A program made the translations under genes and the position numbers. Shown here piece by piece: positions 1 through 7,960 of a DNA stretch of 64,000 nucleotides. Origin of the DNA: Hyphomicrobium_A sp963812795 (GTDB lineage Bacteria > Pseudomonadota > Alphaproteobacteria > Rhizobiales > Hyphomicrobiaceae); contig CAWEWG010000005.1 in assembly GCA_963812795.1 (NCBI GenBank), forward strand, positions 1 to 64,000, written 5' to 3'. The notes beneath the pieces are model-generated. The model saw only the letters and a program-made list of their open reading frames with translations. It did not search any database and had not been told where the DNA came from. Position 1 is the stretch's first letter. Every line of letters starts with the position of its first letter.

Positions 1-311
1 AAGTCATTGCGCGACGCCAAGCCAGGATAAGATTTGACCCATTGCGGGTTGGACTCTTCGATCAAGTTTATCTTCCAGGAACGCAGATAGCGCTTCAGCG
101 ACTTCTCACGCTGAATTGCTTCCTCGATACTCTCGAACTCCTCGAACCACACCAACATCGTCACAGCGTACTTCGACGTGAAGCCAGAACCCTTGCCTGC
201 GCGATGCAGCTCGGCGCGTCCTAGGATGTTGTTGGTGACGCCGATATACAGCGTGCCGCGCGGTCGGCTGGCGAGGATGTAGACCCAGTAGCGATGGAGC
301 GTGCTCACCAT
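1..311 (-). CDS. GIY-YIG nuclease-domain protein, cut by the window edge
   Basis: The minus strand from an ATG at 311 reads without a stop to base 1, so the C-terminus lies outside the window. The product opens with YWVYILASRPRGTLYIGVTN, the core of the GIY-YIG domain found in small stand-alone proteins of the YhbQ/UPF0213 type (usually 80-110 residues). Further on come an Arg in the LGRAELHR segment, a Lys-rich GKGSGFTSKYAV turn and FESIEEAIQREKSLKRYLR, all typical of this group. These proteins are thought to be DNA-binding or nuclease-like, but the cellular role of the stand-alone forms is not established. The gene appears nearly complete, with only the last few residues missing. Confidence 0.85.
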   Translation of the reverse strand, partial: MVSTLHRYWVYILASRPRGTLYIGVTNNILGRAELHRAGKGSGFTSKYAVTMLVWFEEFESIEEAIQREKSLKRYLRSWKINLIEESNPQWVKSYPGLASRND

Positions 312-332
312 GCGTCGGAGTGTGCGGCACGC

Positions 333-362
333 TGGGTCCTCGGGACAAGCCCGAGGATGACA
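333..362 (+). repeat. Half copy of a dispersed palindromic intergenic element
   Basis: This 30-base stretch is identical to 6011-6040, the right arm of a fuller element at 5922-6040. Only one arm is present here, between the GIY-YIG gene and the amidase-like gene. It contains an internal inverted repeat (CCTCGGG...CCCGAGG) and could form a small hairpin. Confidence 0.75.
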
Positions 363-412
363 TCCGTGTGGTGCGTCGCGCGCGAATTCTAGTCGTTTGA
401 CTGAGGCACACG

Positions 413-1024
413 ATGGATCAGCCGCGGTGGCTTGCCGAGGCGTGGGCGGAGCTTGGCCAGCGCGAAGTTTCCGGTAGCGCCGACAACGCGCGCATCCGCG
501 CCTTCTTCCGCGATGTCGGGCAGCCGGCGCGCCTGCACGACGAGGTGGCGTGGTGCGCGGCGTTTGTCGGCGCCTGTCTGGAACGCGCAAGCTACGCCTC
601 GACGCGCTCGCTGATGGCGCGGTCGTATTTGCGCTGGGGTGCCGCCCTTGATGAGGGCCGCTTCGGCGCCGTCGCGGTCTTGAGTTGCGGCAGCGATCCC
701 TCGGCCGGGCACGTTGGGTTTCTGCTCGGGGAGACCGACGGCCATGTCGTGCTGCTCGGCGGCAACCAGGGCGACGCGGTGAGCGTCGCGGCTTTCCCCA
801 AGACGCGGCTGCTCGGCTTTCGCTGGCCGCAGGCGGAGCCAGCTTCGCAGTTCGACCCTTCGCTTCCGGCGCCAAAGAGTGACGCGATCGGCGTTACGCA
901 GAACCGCCACGTTACGCCCGGCCAGGAGCTGCACCAGCGTGCACGACGACAGTTCCTCGCCTTCGACCTTCACCGTCGGCCCGGCGTCGCCATGATCGAG
1001 CCGCCCTTCGGGGCCGGCCGGTAG
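413..1024 (+). CDS. TIGR02594-type NlpC/P60-like (CHAP-like) peptidoglycan amidase
   Basis: Residues 1 to about 143 match the small family of phage-related cysteine hydrolases annotated as TIGR02594: AWAELGQREVSGSADNARI at the start, a probable catalytic Cys48 in EVAWCAAFV, and a probable catalytic His100 in SAGHVGFLLG. Such enzymes cleave cell-wall peptides, often in prophages or gene transfer agents. The family domain ends near 840. The remaining 60 residues run through sequence that, on the opposite strand, encodes part of a GTA tail protein, so this C-terminal tail is probably not native. The start ATG is preceded only by a weak CTGAGG. The gene belongs with the GH108 lysozyme and holin-like gene downstream as a lysis module. 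Confidence 0.7.
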   Translation: MDQPRWLAEAWAELGQREVSGSADNARIRAFFRDVGQPARLHDEVAWCAAFVGACLERASYASTRSLMARSYLRWGAALDEGRFGAVAVLSCGSDPSAGHVGFLLGETDGHVVLLGGNQGDAVSVAAFPKTRLLGFRWPQAEPASQFDPSLPAPKSDAIGVTQNRHVTPGQELHQRARRQFLAFDLHRRPGVAMIEPPFGAGR

Positions 1025-1415
1025 CGCTTCGAGCGTCACGCCCATTTTCGCCGGCGCCGTGGCCAGCGCTTTCAGCGCGTACCCCGTCGTTTCTCCGGGT
1101 CGACGCTGCGCGCTTCGATGTCACGCGCGCCATGCTTGCTGATCTCGGTGACGCGGAACAGGCGGACATCCTCCTCCGCATTCCCATCGATGCGCACCAT
1201 ATCGGCGGGCTCGAGCGCCAACAGGCTGGGCGGCAGCGCAAAGCTCGCCCGCTCGCGCGCCGCCCAGGCTTCGAACAGCCAGGTCTCGGCGATCGATTTG
1301 GCCTGCGAGCCGTCGAGCACCAGCGGCAGGTCCGCCTGGCTGACGCGGCCACTGGCGCCGGTGATGCGTCGCGCCTCGGCCACCGCCTGGCCGTAATCGC
1401 CGCTCGACGAAATGA
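830..1415 (-). pseudogene. Remnant of a GTA baseplate/host-specificity (gp15-like) tail gene
   Basis: Two blocks on the minus strand resemble the C-terminal half of the GTA multidomain tail protein (Rcc01698/gp15-like). The first, about 1410 to 1075, has EARRITGASGRVSQADLPLV, then IAETWLFEAWAARERASFAL and ARDIEARSVDPEK. The second, about 1075 to 850 in another frame, has MGVTLEALPAGPEGRLDHG and GEELSSCTLVQLLAGRNVA. In intact homologues roughly 150-200 residues separate these blocks, so the copy carries an internal deletion plus a frame change. Both ends run into plus-strand lysis genes. No complete GTA cluster is in the window. The assignment rests on remembered family patterns, not an alignment. 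Confidence 0.5.
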
Positions 1416-2124
1416 AGCGCTGTTCGGCCAAGCGCTTGCGCATGTCCTGGAAATGGAAGGTGGCTTCACAGACGATCCGTACGATCCCGGCGGCCCGACC
1501 AATCGCGGCATCACGCTGAAGGTGTTCGCCGACTGGAAAGGCGTGCCGCTCAACGAGGCCAATCGCGCAGCGCTGAAGGCGGAGCTGCGCCGTATTCCCG
1601 AAACGGCGGTGCGTGACATCTACTTCGCGCGCTACTGGGCGCCGGCACATTGCGCCGAGCTGGCGGCGGCGCTCGCCTTCTTCCACTTCGACGCGGCGGT
1701 CAATCACGGCGTCACCGGCGCCATGCGCTTGCTCCAGCGCGCCATCGACACCGACGCCGATGGCGAGATCGGCCCCAACACGCGCGCCGCCATCGCACGG
1801 CTGCCAGTCGACGAGACGTTGCGGCGCTACGCCGAGACGCGACGCGCGCGCTATCGCGAGCTGCACCACTTCTGGCGCTTCGGGCGCGGATGGCTGGCGC
1901 GCGTCGACAAGACGCTGGCCCGTGCGGTGGAGATCGCGCGCAGCGATGCCGGCACAACTCAACATCCAGGCGACGAACAGAAAGGACCAACGCCCATGAC
2001 AGAATTCCACCTCCGACCAGCAGGCAACCGCAAAGTGGTGGGGACAGTCGATCACCATCTGGGGCGCCATCATCACCGGCCTGTCGACGGTGCTGCCGGC
2101 GCTCGGCCCGGCCTTCGGCATTGA
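1132..2124 (+). CDS. Glycoside hydrolase family 108 lysozyme (endolysin-like)
   Basis: The family-like part begins near 1417 with FGQALAHVLEMEGGFTDDPYD, then PGGPTNRGIT, the GH108 N-acetylmuramidase signature carrying the catalytic Glu of the EGG motif. A C-terminal peptidoglycan-binding portion follows (FFHFDAAVNHGVTGAMRLLQ and DADGEIGPNTRAAI). The frame is open from an ATG at 1132, but residues 1-94 are antisense to the GTA remnant and unlikely to be native. The only in-frame ATG nearer the domain is 1453, inside it, so the true start seems lost by rearrangement or an indel. The end is also blurred: the family-like part stops near 1960 and the frame then runs into the holin-like gene. The role is probably peptidoglycan cleavage in phage- or GTA-type lysis. 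Confidence 0.7.
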   Translation: MLADLGDAEQADILLRIPIDAHHIGGLERQQAGRQRKARPLARRPGFEQPGLGDRFGLRAVEHQRQVRLADAATGAGDASRLGHRLAVIAARRNEALFGQALAHVLEMEGGFTDDPYDPGGPTNRGITLKVFADWKGVPLNEANRAALKAELRRIPETAVRDIYFARYWAPAHCAELAAALAFFHFDAAVNHGVTGAMRLLQRAIDTDADGEIGPNTRAAIARLPVDETLRRYAETRRARYRELHHFWRFGRGWLARVDKTLARAVEIARSDAGTTQHPGDEQKGPTPMTEFHLRPAGNRKVVGTVDHHLGRHHHRPVDGAAGARPGLRH

Positions 2125-2275
2125 CATCACCGGCGACCTGGTGCGCGAAGCCGGCGCGGGGATCGTGCAGACGGTGCAGGCGGTTGGCGGTCTCCTCGGC
2201 ACGATCATGACCATCTACGGACGCATGCGCGCAACGCGACCGCTCGAGCAACGCTACATGCAACTGAAGGTGTGA
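2090..2275 (+). CDS. Small holin-like membrane protein
   Basis: The frame encodes a short protein with a hydrophobic N-terminal segment. The same frame extends back to about 2000 and adds ATAKWWGQSITIWGAIITG, which completes a first membrane helix. A second candidate hydrophobic stretch is AVGGLLGTIMTIYGRMRA. The natural start is probably the ATG at 1996, now one base out of frame (a TGA follows at 1997-1999 in this frame), so a one-base indel is likely. Small membrane proteins of this form next to GH108 lysozymes are usually annotated as holins or holin-like. The exact family is not certain. Confidence 0.5.
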   Translation: MLPALGPAFGIDITGDLVREAGAGIVQTVQAVGGLLGTIMTIYGRMRATRPLEQRYMQLKV

Positions 2276-2338
2276 CGCGCGCACGGGCATCGTGCGCATT
2301 CATGGCGAGTTCAGGCGGCGCAACTTAAGAGAGCGGGA

Positions 2339-2650
2339 ATGCTTCTGTCCTCCCCGCCCATGCGTCTCATCATCGTTTCGCTCGTTGCAGCTTCCGTCGC
2401 GCTCACTCCCGTCGGCGCGACGGATACCTGCATCGCCGATTGGTCGATCGCCGCGCCCATCGTGCATGCGCAGGGGCTGACGACGGTGGAGGCGTTGTCG
2501 CGCATCGCCGCCACGGAGCTTCCCGGCATCATCGTCAAGACGACGCTGTGCGAGGAAAACGGCGCGTTCGTCTATCGCATCCTCGTGCGCCAAGCCGGCG
2601 GCAAACTGACAGCGCGCACGGTCGACGCGCGTGCGCCGTTCGGCCGCTGA
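2339..2650 (+). CDS. Secreted PepSY-like small protein, possible FeuN-type regulator
   Basis: The 103-residue product has an N-terminal signal peptide (hydrophobic core LIIVSLVAASVAL, likely cleavage after VGA) and a short mature domain with two Cys residues that could form a disulfide. Its LTTVEALSRIAATELPG...GAFVYRILVR pattern resembles PepSY-like periplasmic domains. The start at 2339 is chosen because a purine-rich GAGAGCGGGA lies just upstream. The gene lies about 0.5 kb before an OmpR-type regulator and sensor kinase on the same strand. In rhizobia a small periplasmic protein (FeuN) encoded beside FeuP/FeuQ restrains the kinase, and a similar job here is inference from position and size. 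Confidence 0.6.
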   Translation: MLLSSPPMRLIIVSLVAASVALTPVGATDTCIADWSIAAPIVHAQGLTTVEALSRIAATELPGIIVKTTLCEENGAFVYRILVRQAGGKLTARTVDARAPFGR

Positions 2651-2741
2651 CAATGTTTGCCACGCGGGTTCGCAATGCGGCTCGCATGTCCTAAGGTTGC
2701 GTCAAGCCCCGTTTCGAGGGCGCAACCAACGGAGGAGCGCA

Positions 2742-3107
2742 ATGGCATACGTCGATGGGTTCGTGATAGCCGTGCCGAAGAAGAACCTCGCCGCCTACAA
2801 GAAGATCGCGCAACTGGCCGGCAAGGTCTGGATGGAGCATGGCGCCCTGGAGTTCAGGGAATGCGTCGCCGACGACGTCAAGGTCGGCAAGCTGACCTCG
2901 TTTCCACAGGCCGTGAAGCTGAAGCCAGGCGAGGTCGTCGTTTTCTCCTACATCGTCTACAAGAACCGCGCCACGCGCGACAAGGTCAACAAAAAGGTCA
3001 TGGAGGACCCGCGGCTAAAGGCGATGATGCAGGGCAAGGAAATGCCCTTCGACGGCAAGCGCATGATCTACGGCGGCTTTGAGACGCTGGTCGAACTCAA
3101 CGCCTGA
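2742..3107 (+). CDS. DUF1428 family protein
   Basis: The 121-residue product begins AYVDGFVIAVPKKNLAAYKK and contains VWMEHGALEFRECVADDV and a C-terminal GKRMIYGGFETLVEL, the hallmarks of DUF1428 (E. coli YbaA-like, a dimeric alpha-beta barrel ferredoxin fold). The function is unknown. The start ATG follows a strong GGAGGAG at 2731-2737. The frame remains open upstream but without a better start. It sits between the PepSY-like gene and the regulator gene, with a stem-loop separating it from the latter. Confidence 0.9.
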   Translation: MAYVDGFVIAVPKKNLAAYKKIAQLAGKVWMEHGALEFRECVADDVKVGKLTSFPQAVKLKPGEVVVFSYIVYKNRATRDKVNKKVMEDPRLKAMMQGKEMPFDGKRMIYGGFETLVELNA

Positions 3108-3127
3108 TCGGGGTGCTAGGATCGCGG

Positions 3128-3170
3128 CACCTGCATCGCTATAGTCCCTCGCAAGTCAACGATGCAGGTG
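3128..3170 (+). other. Stem-loop ahead of the response regulator gene
   Basis: CACCTGCATCG at 3128-3138 is the exact inverted complement of CGATGCAGGTG at 3160-3170, with a 21-base loop. The 3' arm ends 13 bases before the GTG start of the regulator gene. It could terminate the DUF1428 transcript, be an operator, or shield the ribosome site. There is no T-run, so a classic intrinsic terminator is unlikely. Confidence 0.6.
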
Positions 3171-3183
3171 AGGGACCGAGGCC

Positions 3184-3855
3184 GTGCGCGTCCTGGTGGT
3201 CGAGGATGACAAGGATCTGAACCGGCAGCTGGTGACGGCGCTGGGCGATGCCGGCTATGCGGTCGATACCGCGATGGACGGCGAGGAAGGCTTCTTCCTC
3301 GGCGAGACCGAGCCGTACGACCTCGTCATCCTCGATATCGGCCTCCCGAAAATGGACGGCATCTCCATCCTCGAGCAGTGGCGCCGCGCCGACCGCAAGA
3401 TGCCGGTCATCATCCTCACGGCCCGCGACCGCTGGAGCGACAAGGTCTCCGGCATGGATGCGGGCGCCGACGACTATCTCGCCAAGCCCTTCCATATGGA
3501 GGAGCTGCTCGCCCGCGTGCGCGCGCAGGTGCGGCGCGCCTCCGGCCACGCCAAGAGCGAGATCGAGTGCGGGCCGCTGCGGCTCGACACCAAGACGGCG
3601 CGCGTCACCTGCAATGGCCAGCAGATCAAGCTCACCTCGCACGAGTACCGGCTGCTCGCCTACATGATGCACCACAACGGTCGCGTCGTGTCGCGCACCG
3701 AGCTGGTCGAGCATCTCTACGAGCAGGACTTCGATCGCGATTCGAACACCATCGAGGTGTTCATCGGCCGCCTGCGCAAGAAGATCCCCGTCGACGTCAT
3801 CGAGACCGTGCGCGGCCTCGGCTATCGCCTGAGCGAAACGCCGACCCAGGCCTAA
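3184..3855 (+). CDS. OmpR/PhoB-family response regulator (FeuP/PhoP-like)
   Basis: The 223-residue regulator has a receiver domain (acidic pocket E7-D8-D9, phosphoacceptor Asp51 in VILDIGLP, Thr in ILTARD, Lys in LAKPF) and a C-terminal winged-helix DNA-binding domain (LTSHEYRLLAYM, then IEVFIGRLRKKI and VRGLGYRL). The start is a GTG at 3184 that gives a receiver domain of normal length. The kinase gene begins one base after its stop region, so the two form an operon. Sequence style and the kinase's architecture recall PhoP/PhoQ and rhizobial FeuP/FeuQ, but the target genes cannot be read from the window. Confidence 0.93.
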   Translation: MRVLVVEDDKDLNRQLVTALGDAGYAVDTAMDGEEGFFLGETEPYDLVILDIGLPKMDGISILEQWRRADRKMPVIILTARDRWSDKVSGMDAGADDYLAKPFHMEELLARVRAQVRRASGHAKSEIECGPLRLDTKTARVTCNGQQIKLTSHEYRLLAYMMHHNGRVVSRTELVEHLYEQDFDRDSNTIEVFIGRLRKKIPVDVIETVRGLGYRLSETPTQA

Positions 3856-3856
3856 C

Positions 3857-5242
3857 ATGCGGTTCAACTCGCTCGCCTTCCGCCTGTTCGCCACCGCCGC
3901 GGCGTGGACGCTGCTGGTGTTGCCCATCGCCGGCTTCATCATCTACGGGCTCTATCGTGACGACGTGCAGGCGAGCTTCGATGGCCAGCTCCTGAAGCTC
4001 GTCAACGCCATCACTGTCGATAGCATGGGCTCGTCGGGCGATGCGCAGCCGCTGGCGCCCAGCAACCTCTACGAGCCGCTGTTCGAGGTGACGCACTCGG
4101 GCTGGTACTGGCAGATCACGCCGCTGGCACCGGCCAACGGGCGCAAGCTGGTGTCGCCGTCGCTCGCCACCGGCTCCCTGCCGTCCCCCGCCGCGAAGAA
4201 GGTGGAGCCCGATGAAAGCGGCGCGCGCTGGCTGAACGTGAAGGGGCCCAAGGACGAGCCGCTGCGCATCGTCGAGGTGATCGACACCCTCGGGCACGAG
4301 CCGGGCAAGCCGAGCTATTCGGTGGTCGTCGCCGGCCCGCAGGACTGGCTCGACCACCTCGTGGCCAACTTCCGCTATCGGCTGACCACCGCCCTGGCCC
4401 TGGCGGGCCTCGGCCTCGTCGCCGTGACGCTGTTCCAGGTGCGCTTCGGTCTGTTGCCGTTGCGGCAGATCGAGCGTGGCCTTGCCGGCATCCGCTCGGG
4501 CACGTCGACCACCCTGGAAGGCGATCTCCCGGCCGAGATCGAGCCGCTGCAATCCGAGCTCAACGCGCTGATCCGCTCCAACCAGGCGATCGTTGACCGC
4601 GCGCGCACGCAGGTCGGCAATCTGGCGCACGCCTTGAAGACGCCGCTCGCCGTCATCAGCAACGAGGCGCGCGGCGACAAGAGCGGTCTTGGCGACAAGG
4701 TGATCGAGCAGGCCGAGATCATGCGCCAGTCGATGTCGCGCTATCTCGATCGCGCGCGCATGGCGGCGCGCGTCGGTGTCATCGGCCGGGTGACGCCGGT
4801 CGCTCCCGTCATCGAGCCGTTGGTGCGCACGCTGCAGCGCATCCATCAGGATAAGGGCGTTGTCATCACCGTCGAGTGCCCGGCAGATGCGCGCTTCTCC
4901 GGCGAGAAGCAGGATCTGGAAGAGATCCTTGGCAACCTACTCGACAACGCCTGCAAGTGGGCGCTACGCGAGGTGACGCTCACCGTCGAGGTGCCGCCGT
5001 CGACCAGCCGCGCGCGCAACCGCCGCCTGTCCGTCACGGTCGCCGACGACGGTCCGGGATTGAACGACGAGCAACGCGCCCGCATCGGCAAGCGAGGGTT
5101 GCGTCTCGACGAGACTAAGCCCGGCTCCGGCCTCGGCCTGTCAATTGTTTTGGAGCTGGTGCAATCCTACGGCGGCACCTGGGAACTAGCGCACGCCAAA
5201 GAGGGGGGTCTGGCAGTTCATTTGAACCTGCCGGCGGGCTAA
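3857..5242 (+). CDS. Membrane sensor histidine kinase (PhoQ/FeuQ-like)
   Basis: The 461-residue kinase has an N-terminal transmembrane helix (about residues 10-32), a periplasmic sensor region of about 130 residues, a second helix near residue 175, a HAMP-like linker, a phosphoacceptor His258 in NLAHALKTPLAVI, an N-box in ILGNLLDNACKWA, and G-boxes in VADDGPGL and GSGLGLSIV. The GNLAHALKTPLA motif is shared with PhoQ-type kinases. It would phosphorylate the regulator encoded immediately upstream. The ligand is unknown. The secreted PepSY-like protein encoded nearby is a candidate periplasmic partner. Confidence 0.93.
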   Translation: MRFNSLAFRLFATAAAWTLLVLPIAGFIIYGLYRDDVQASFDGQLLKLVNAITVDSMGSSGDAQPLAPSNLYEPLFEVTHSGWYWQITPLAPANGRKLVSPSLATGSLPSPAAKKVEPDESGARWLNVKGPKDEPLRIVEVIDTLGHEPGKPSYSVVVAGPQDWLDHLVANFRYRLTTALALAGLGLVAVTLFQVRFGLLPLRQIERGLAGIRSGTSTTLEGDLPAEIEPLQSELNALIRSNQAIVDRARTQVGNLAHALKTPLAVISNEARGDKSGLGDKVIEQAEIMRQSMSRYLDRARMAARVGVIGRVTPVAPVIEPLVRTLQRIHQDKGVVITVECPADARFSGEKQDLEEILGNLLDNACKWALREVTLTVEVPPSTSRARNRRLSVTVADDGPGLNDEQRARIGKRGLRLDETKPGSGLGLSIVLELVQSYGGTWELAHAKEGGLAVHLNLPAG

Positions 5243-5407
5243 CATCTGTCCGGCGCGATTCGCCGTAAAGCGGCCGGTATTCGGTCACGGCCGGCGCACA
5301 TTCGTTGCCTAGTCGGTTACACTGTGTTCGAAATCACATGGGCGCGCGGTCGGCGTCCATGCGTAGCATGGCTCCGCCATGCGACCGTCTTCGGGGAGAC
5401 ACTCGCC

Positions 5408-5875
5408 ATGCGCAAGGCATGTATCCTGGCCATCGCGCTCATTCCGGCGCTGTTGCCTGCTTGCAGCGGTGATACCGCCAACCAGGACACCGGCCTTATC
5501 GTCGGCGGCGTCGCCGGCGGCATCCTCGGCAACCAAGTGGGTAAAGGCTCCGGCAACGTGCTGGCGACTGTGGCCGGCGCCGTGGTCGGCGGCATCGTCG
5601 GCAGTGAGATCGGCCGCTCCATGGACGAGCAGGACCGCCGCTATGCCGAGCGGGCCGAGTTCGCCGCGCTCGAGGAAGGCGAAACCGATCGCCCGCGCCG
5701 CTGGCGCAACCCGGATAACGGCCGCTACGGGGATGTCGTCCCGGGCCGGCCGTACAAGCGCAGCAACGTCGATTGCCGCGACTACACGCACACCGTCTAT
5801 ATAGATGGGCGTCCGCGGACGATGCGTGGCACCGCCTGCCGCAACCCCGACGGGACTTGGCGCAACGTCGCCTGA
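5408..5875 (+). CDS. Glycine-zipper 2TM-type outer-membrane lipoprotein (17 kDa antigen-like)
   Basis: The start at 5408 gives a lipoprotein signal peptide with the lipobox LPAC at about residues 16-19. A glycine-zipper segment follows (IVGGVAGGILGNQVGKGSGN and AGAVVGGIVGSEIG), then a charged region and a C-terminal domain with two Cys (VDCRDYTHTVYIDG, RGTACRNPDG). This is the layout of the RT0821/17 kDa surface antigen family and SlyB-like proteins, which sit in the outer membrane. An upstream in-frame start at 5324 would add a non-signal extension and is not used. It stands alone, followed by a dispersed repeat. Confidence 0.88.
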   Translation: MRKACILAIALIPALLPACSGDTANQDTGLIVGGVAGGILGNQVGKGSGNVLATVAGAVVGGIVGSEIGRSMDEQDRRYAERAEFAALEEGETDRPRRWRNPDNGRYGDVVPGRPYKRSNVDCRDYTHTVYIDGRPRTMRGTACRNPDGTWRNVA

Positions 5876-5921
5876 GGCGACGGCGCATCCTCGCCTGACC
5901 GGGGCAGGACGCTGCCACAAG

Positions 5922-6040
5922 CGTCATCCTCGGCTTTATGCCGAGGACCCAACTCTCCGCTGGCTCCCACGCCTGCTGGATACACATCCACGCCGGAGAT
6001 TGCCGGACCCTGGGTCCTCGGGACAAGCCCGAGGATGACA
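5922..6040 (+). repeat. Dispersed palindromic intergenic element, fuller copy
   Basis: The left end (5922-5951) is an imperfect inverted complement of the right end (6011-6040), each about 30 bases and each containing its own small CCTCGG/CCGAGG palindrome, with about 60 bases between. The right arm recurs exactly at 333-362. This fits a non-coding repeat family scattered between genes in alphaproteobacteria. The rest of the gap between 5876 and 6172 shows nothing recognisable. Confidence 0.8.
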
Positions 6041-6172
6041 GCGAGGCAGCCGTTGCTCAATTAACCCCGCACCCACCTTGCACTGCGGCAGAAACCTTGC
6101 CGCGGGCGGCGAGGCTTGTCAGCCGCGCATGCGAGCCCTATTCCAGCCGCTCGGTGAGGCTTGGATAACGGC

Positions 6173-7318
6173 ATGCTCCTGTGGATCGGTTTTGCAGTGC
6201 TGGCGGCGGCCGTCGTGTGGGCGGTGACGCGCCCATTGCTGGCGAACGATAGCGGCGCGGCTGCGGCCAACGATTCCGAGCTCGCCGTCTATCGCGATCA
6301 GCTCGCCGAGATCGAGACCGAGCGCGCGCAGGGCCTGCTCGGTGGTAACGAAGCCGAAGGTGCCCGGGTCGAGCTCGCCCGCCGTCTCATTCATCGCACG
6401 CAAGTAAAGCAGCGCAGCGATGGGGCCGCCCGCTCCGGCGTCGCGCGCGCACGCCAGGCCGCCATGTATGCCGCCGCGGCGCTGCCGGTCATTGGCATAG
6501 CGCTGTATCTCGCGGTCGGCTCGCCGCAACTCGCTTCCCGCCCCTACGCCACCCGCCTCGATACGCCGACCGACCAGGCGACCGCCGCCGATCTCGTGGC
6601 GCGAGTCGAGGCGCACCTGCGTGCCAATCCCGAGGACGGTCGCGGCTGGGACGTTCTGGCGCCGGTCTATTTGCGGATGGGCGACTACACGCAGGCGGCC
6701 GACGCCTTCCAGAAGGCGGCGCGGCTGCTCGGCGAATCTCCGCGGCGTCTCGGCGGCTACGCGCGCGCGCTGATCATGCTGCAGAACGGTGTCGTCAACG
6801 AGCCGGCGCGGCAAGCTTACAGCCGCCTGCTGAGCCTCGAGCCGCAATCGCTCGAGCCCAAGGTGTGGCTTGCGATCGCGCGCGAGCAGGACGGCGACCT
6901 CAAGGGCGCGCAATCGGAGTACCGCACGCTGCTGGTCGGCGCCCAAGAGCCGTGGAAGGGATTGCTCGAAGTGCGATTGCAGGCGGTGACGGAGCGGCTC
7001 GGCGGACCTGCCGCACCGCTGCAAAACGCGCCGAAGGATGCTCCCGCCGCCGCTGCCGCCGCAGGCGATCCGGCGCAAATGTCCCCGGCCGATCGCGACA
7101 AGTTCATCAACCAGATGGTCGAGGGGCTCGCTGCGCGCCTCAAGGAGAACGGCAAGGATCTCGAGGGCTGGATGCGGCTGTTGCGCTCTTACATGGTGCT
7201 CGGCCGCCGCGACGAGGCCGTTGCCGCGCTTTCCAGCGCGCGCGGTCAATTCACGGGCGACGAAAAATCGCTGGCCGAGCTGAACGTTCTGGCGGAAAGC
7301 TTGGGGCTGGGCTCATGA
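6173..7318 (+). CDS. ccmI: Cytochrome c maturation protein CcmI (CycH)
   Basis: CcmI presents apocytochrome c to the heme ligation machinery. The product has an N-terminal transmembrane helix (LLWIGFAVLAAAVVWAV), a leucine-zipper-like cytoplasmic loop (ELAVYRDQLAEIETERAQGL, the family signature), a second helix near residue 105 and a long periplasmic TPR region (NPEDGRGWDVLAPVYLRMGD and later repeats). The ATG at 6173 is preferred over a TTG at 6161. It heads the ccmI-ccmE-ccmF-ccmH run, the order known as cycHJKL in rhizobia. Confidence 0.92.
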   Translation: MLLWIGFAVLAAAVVWAVTRPLLANDSGAAAANDSELAVYRDQLAEIETERAQGLLGGNEAEGARVELARRLIHRTQVKQRSDGAARSGVARARQAAMYAAAALPVIGIALYLAVGSPQLASRPYATRLDTPTDQATAADLVARVEAHLRANPEDGRGWDVLAPVYLRMGDYTQAADAFQKAARLLGESPRRLGGYARALIMLQNGVVNEPARQAYSRLLSLEPQSLEPKVWLAIAREQDGDLKGAQSEYRTLLVGAQEPWKGLLEVRLQAVTERLGGPAAPLQNAPKDAPAAAAAAGDPAQMSPADRDKFINQMVEGLAARLKENGKDLEGWMRLLRSYMVLGRRDEAVAALSSARGQFTGDEKSLAELNVLAESLGLGS

Positions 7319-7340
7319 GGCGGCGCGCAAAGGAAGCGGC

Positions 7341-7842
7341 ATGACGCGAAAGCAGAGGCGTGGCGTTCTGATCGGCGTTGGCGTGGCGGTGCTCACGCTG
7401 GCCGTCGGCCTCGTGCTCTTCGCCCTGCGCGAATTCGATCGTCTTCTTCCACACGCCCAGCGATCTTTCCGAAAAGCCGATCGCCAGCGGCCAGCGCTTC
7501 CGTCTCGGCGGCCTCGTCGCCGAAGGCTCGGTGAAGCGCGGCGGCGGCACCAAGGTCGAGTTCACCGTCACCGATACGCTGAAGGCGGTGCCGGTTTCCT
7601 ACGAGGGCGTGCTGCCCGACCTCTTCAAGGAAGGGCAGGGCGTCATCGCCGAGGGGAAGCTCACGCCCGAGGGCACCTTCATCGCCGACAGCGTGCTCGC
7701 CAAGCACGATGAGAATTACATGCCGCCGGAAGTGGCCAAGGCGCTCGAGGCGAAAGGCGTGAAGCTCGGCAAAGGCGCGCCGCATCCCGCAGGCGACGCA
7801 ATGACGAATTCCGCGTCGGACGGAGTGCCACGCCCTCGATGA
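7341..7842 (+). CDS. ccmE: Cytochrome c maturation heme chaperone CcmE (CycJ), frameshifted
   Basis: CcmE carries heme to the CcmF/H ligase. The N-terminus (MTRKQRRGVLIGVGVAVLTL, a membrane anchor) is in one frame and continues from about 7430 in another with SIVFFHTPSDLSEKPIASG, FRLGGLVAEGSVKRGGG and KHDENYMPPEV. The last motif carries the His that binds heme covalently and the neighbouring Tyr. One extra base near 7430 (CTGCGCGAATTCG) explains the break, since removing a G restores FALRNSIVFF. A sequencing error is more likely than a true pseudogene because the rest of the gene is well kept. Confidence 0.85.
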
Positions 7843-7863
7843 GGTTGAGCTGGTGGTGACATC

Positions 7864-7960
7864 TTCGCGCTGATCCTGGCGCTCCTCGCGGGATCGCCGT
7901 CTGTCGCAGAGCGGTCAGTGCCGTTGCGCTTGGGCATTTCGCGCTGATCTGGCGCTCTCG
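7864..7960 (+). repeat. Near-duplicate of the ccmF start region, indel-rich
   Basis: TTCGCGCTGATC followed by TGGCGCTC-type sequence occurs at 7864-7887 and again, with two C deletions, at 7938-7960. Both would encode FALILALL, the conserved start of CcmF. An ATG at 7840 followed by GTTGAGCTGG fits the native CcmF start. The stretch 7840-7985 therefore looks like a partial tandem duplication or a misassembled, indel-laden copy of the ccmF 5' end. Confidence 0.6.

Noticed and set aside
5324..5407. Longer N-terminus for the glycine-zipper lipoprotein
   Set aside because: It would put 28 charged residues ahead of a clear lipoprotein signal peptide that starts at 5408.
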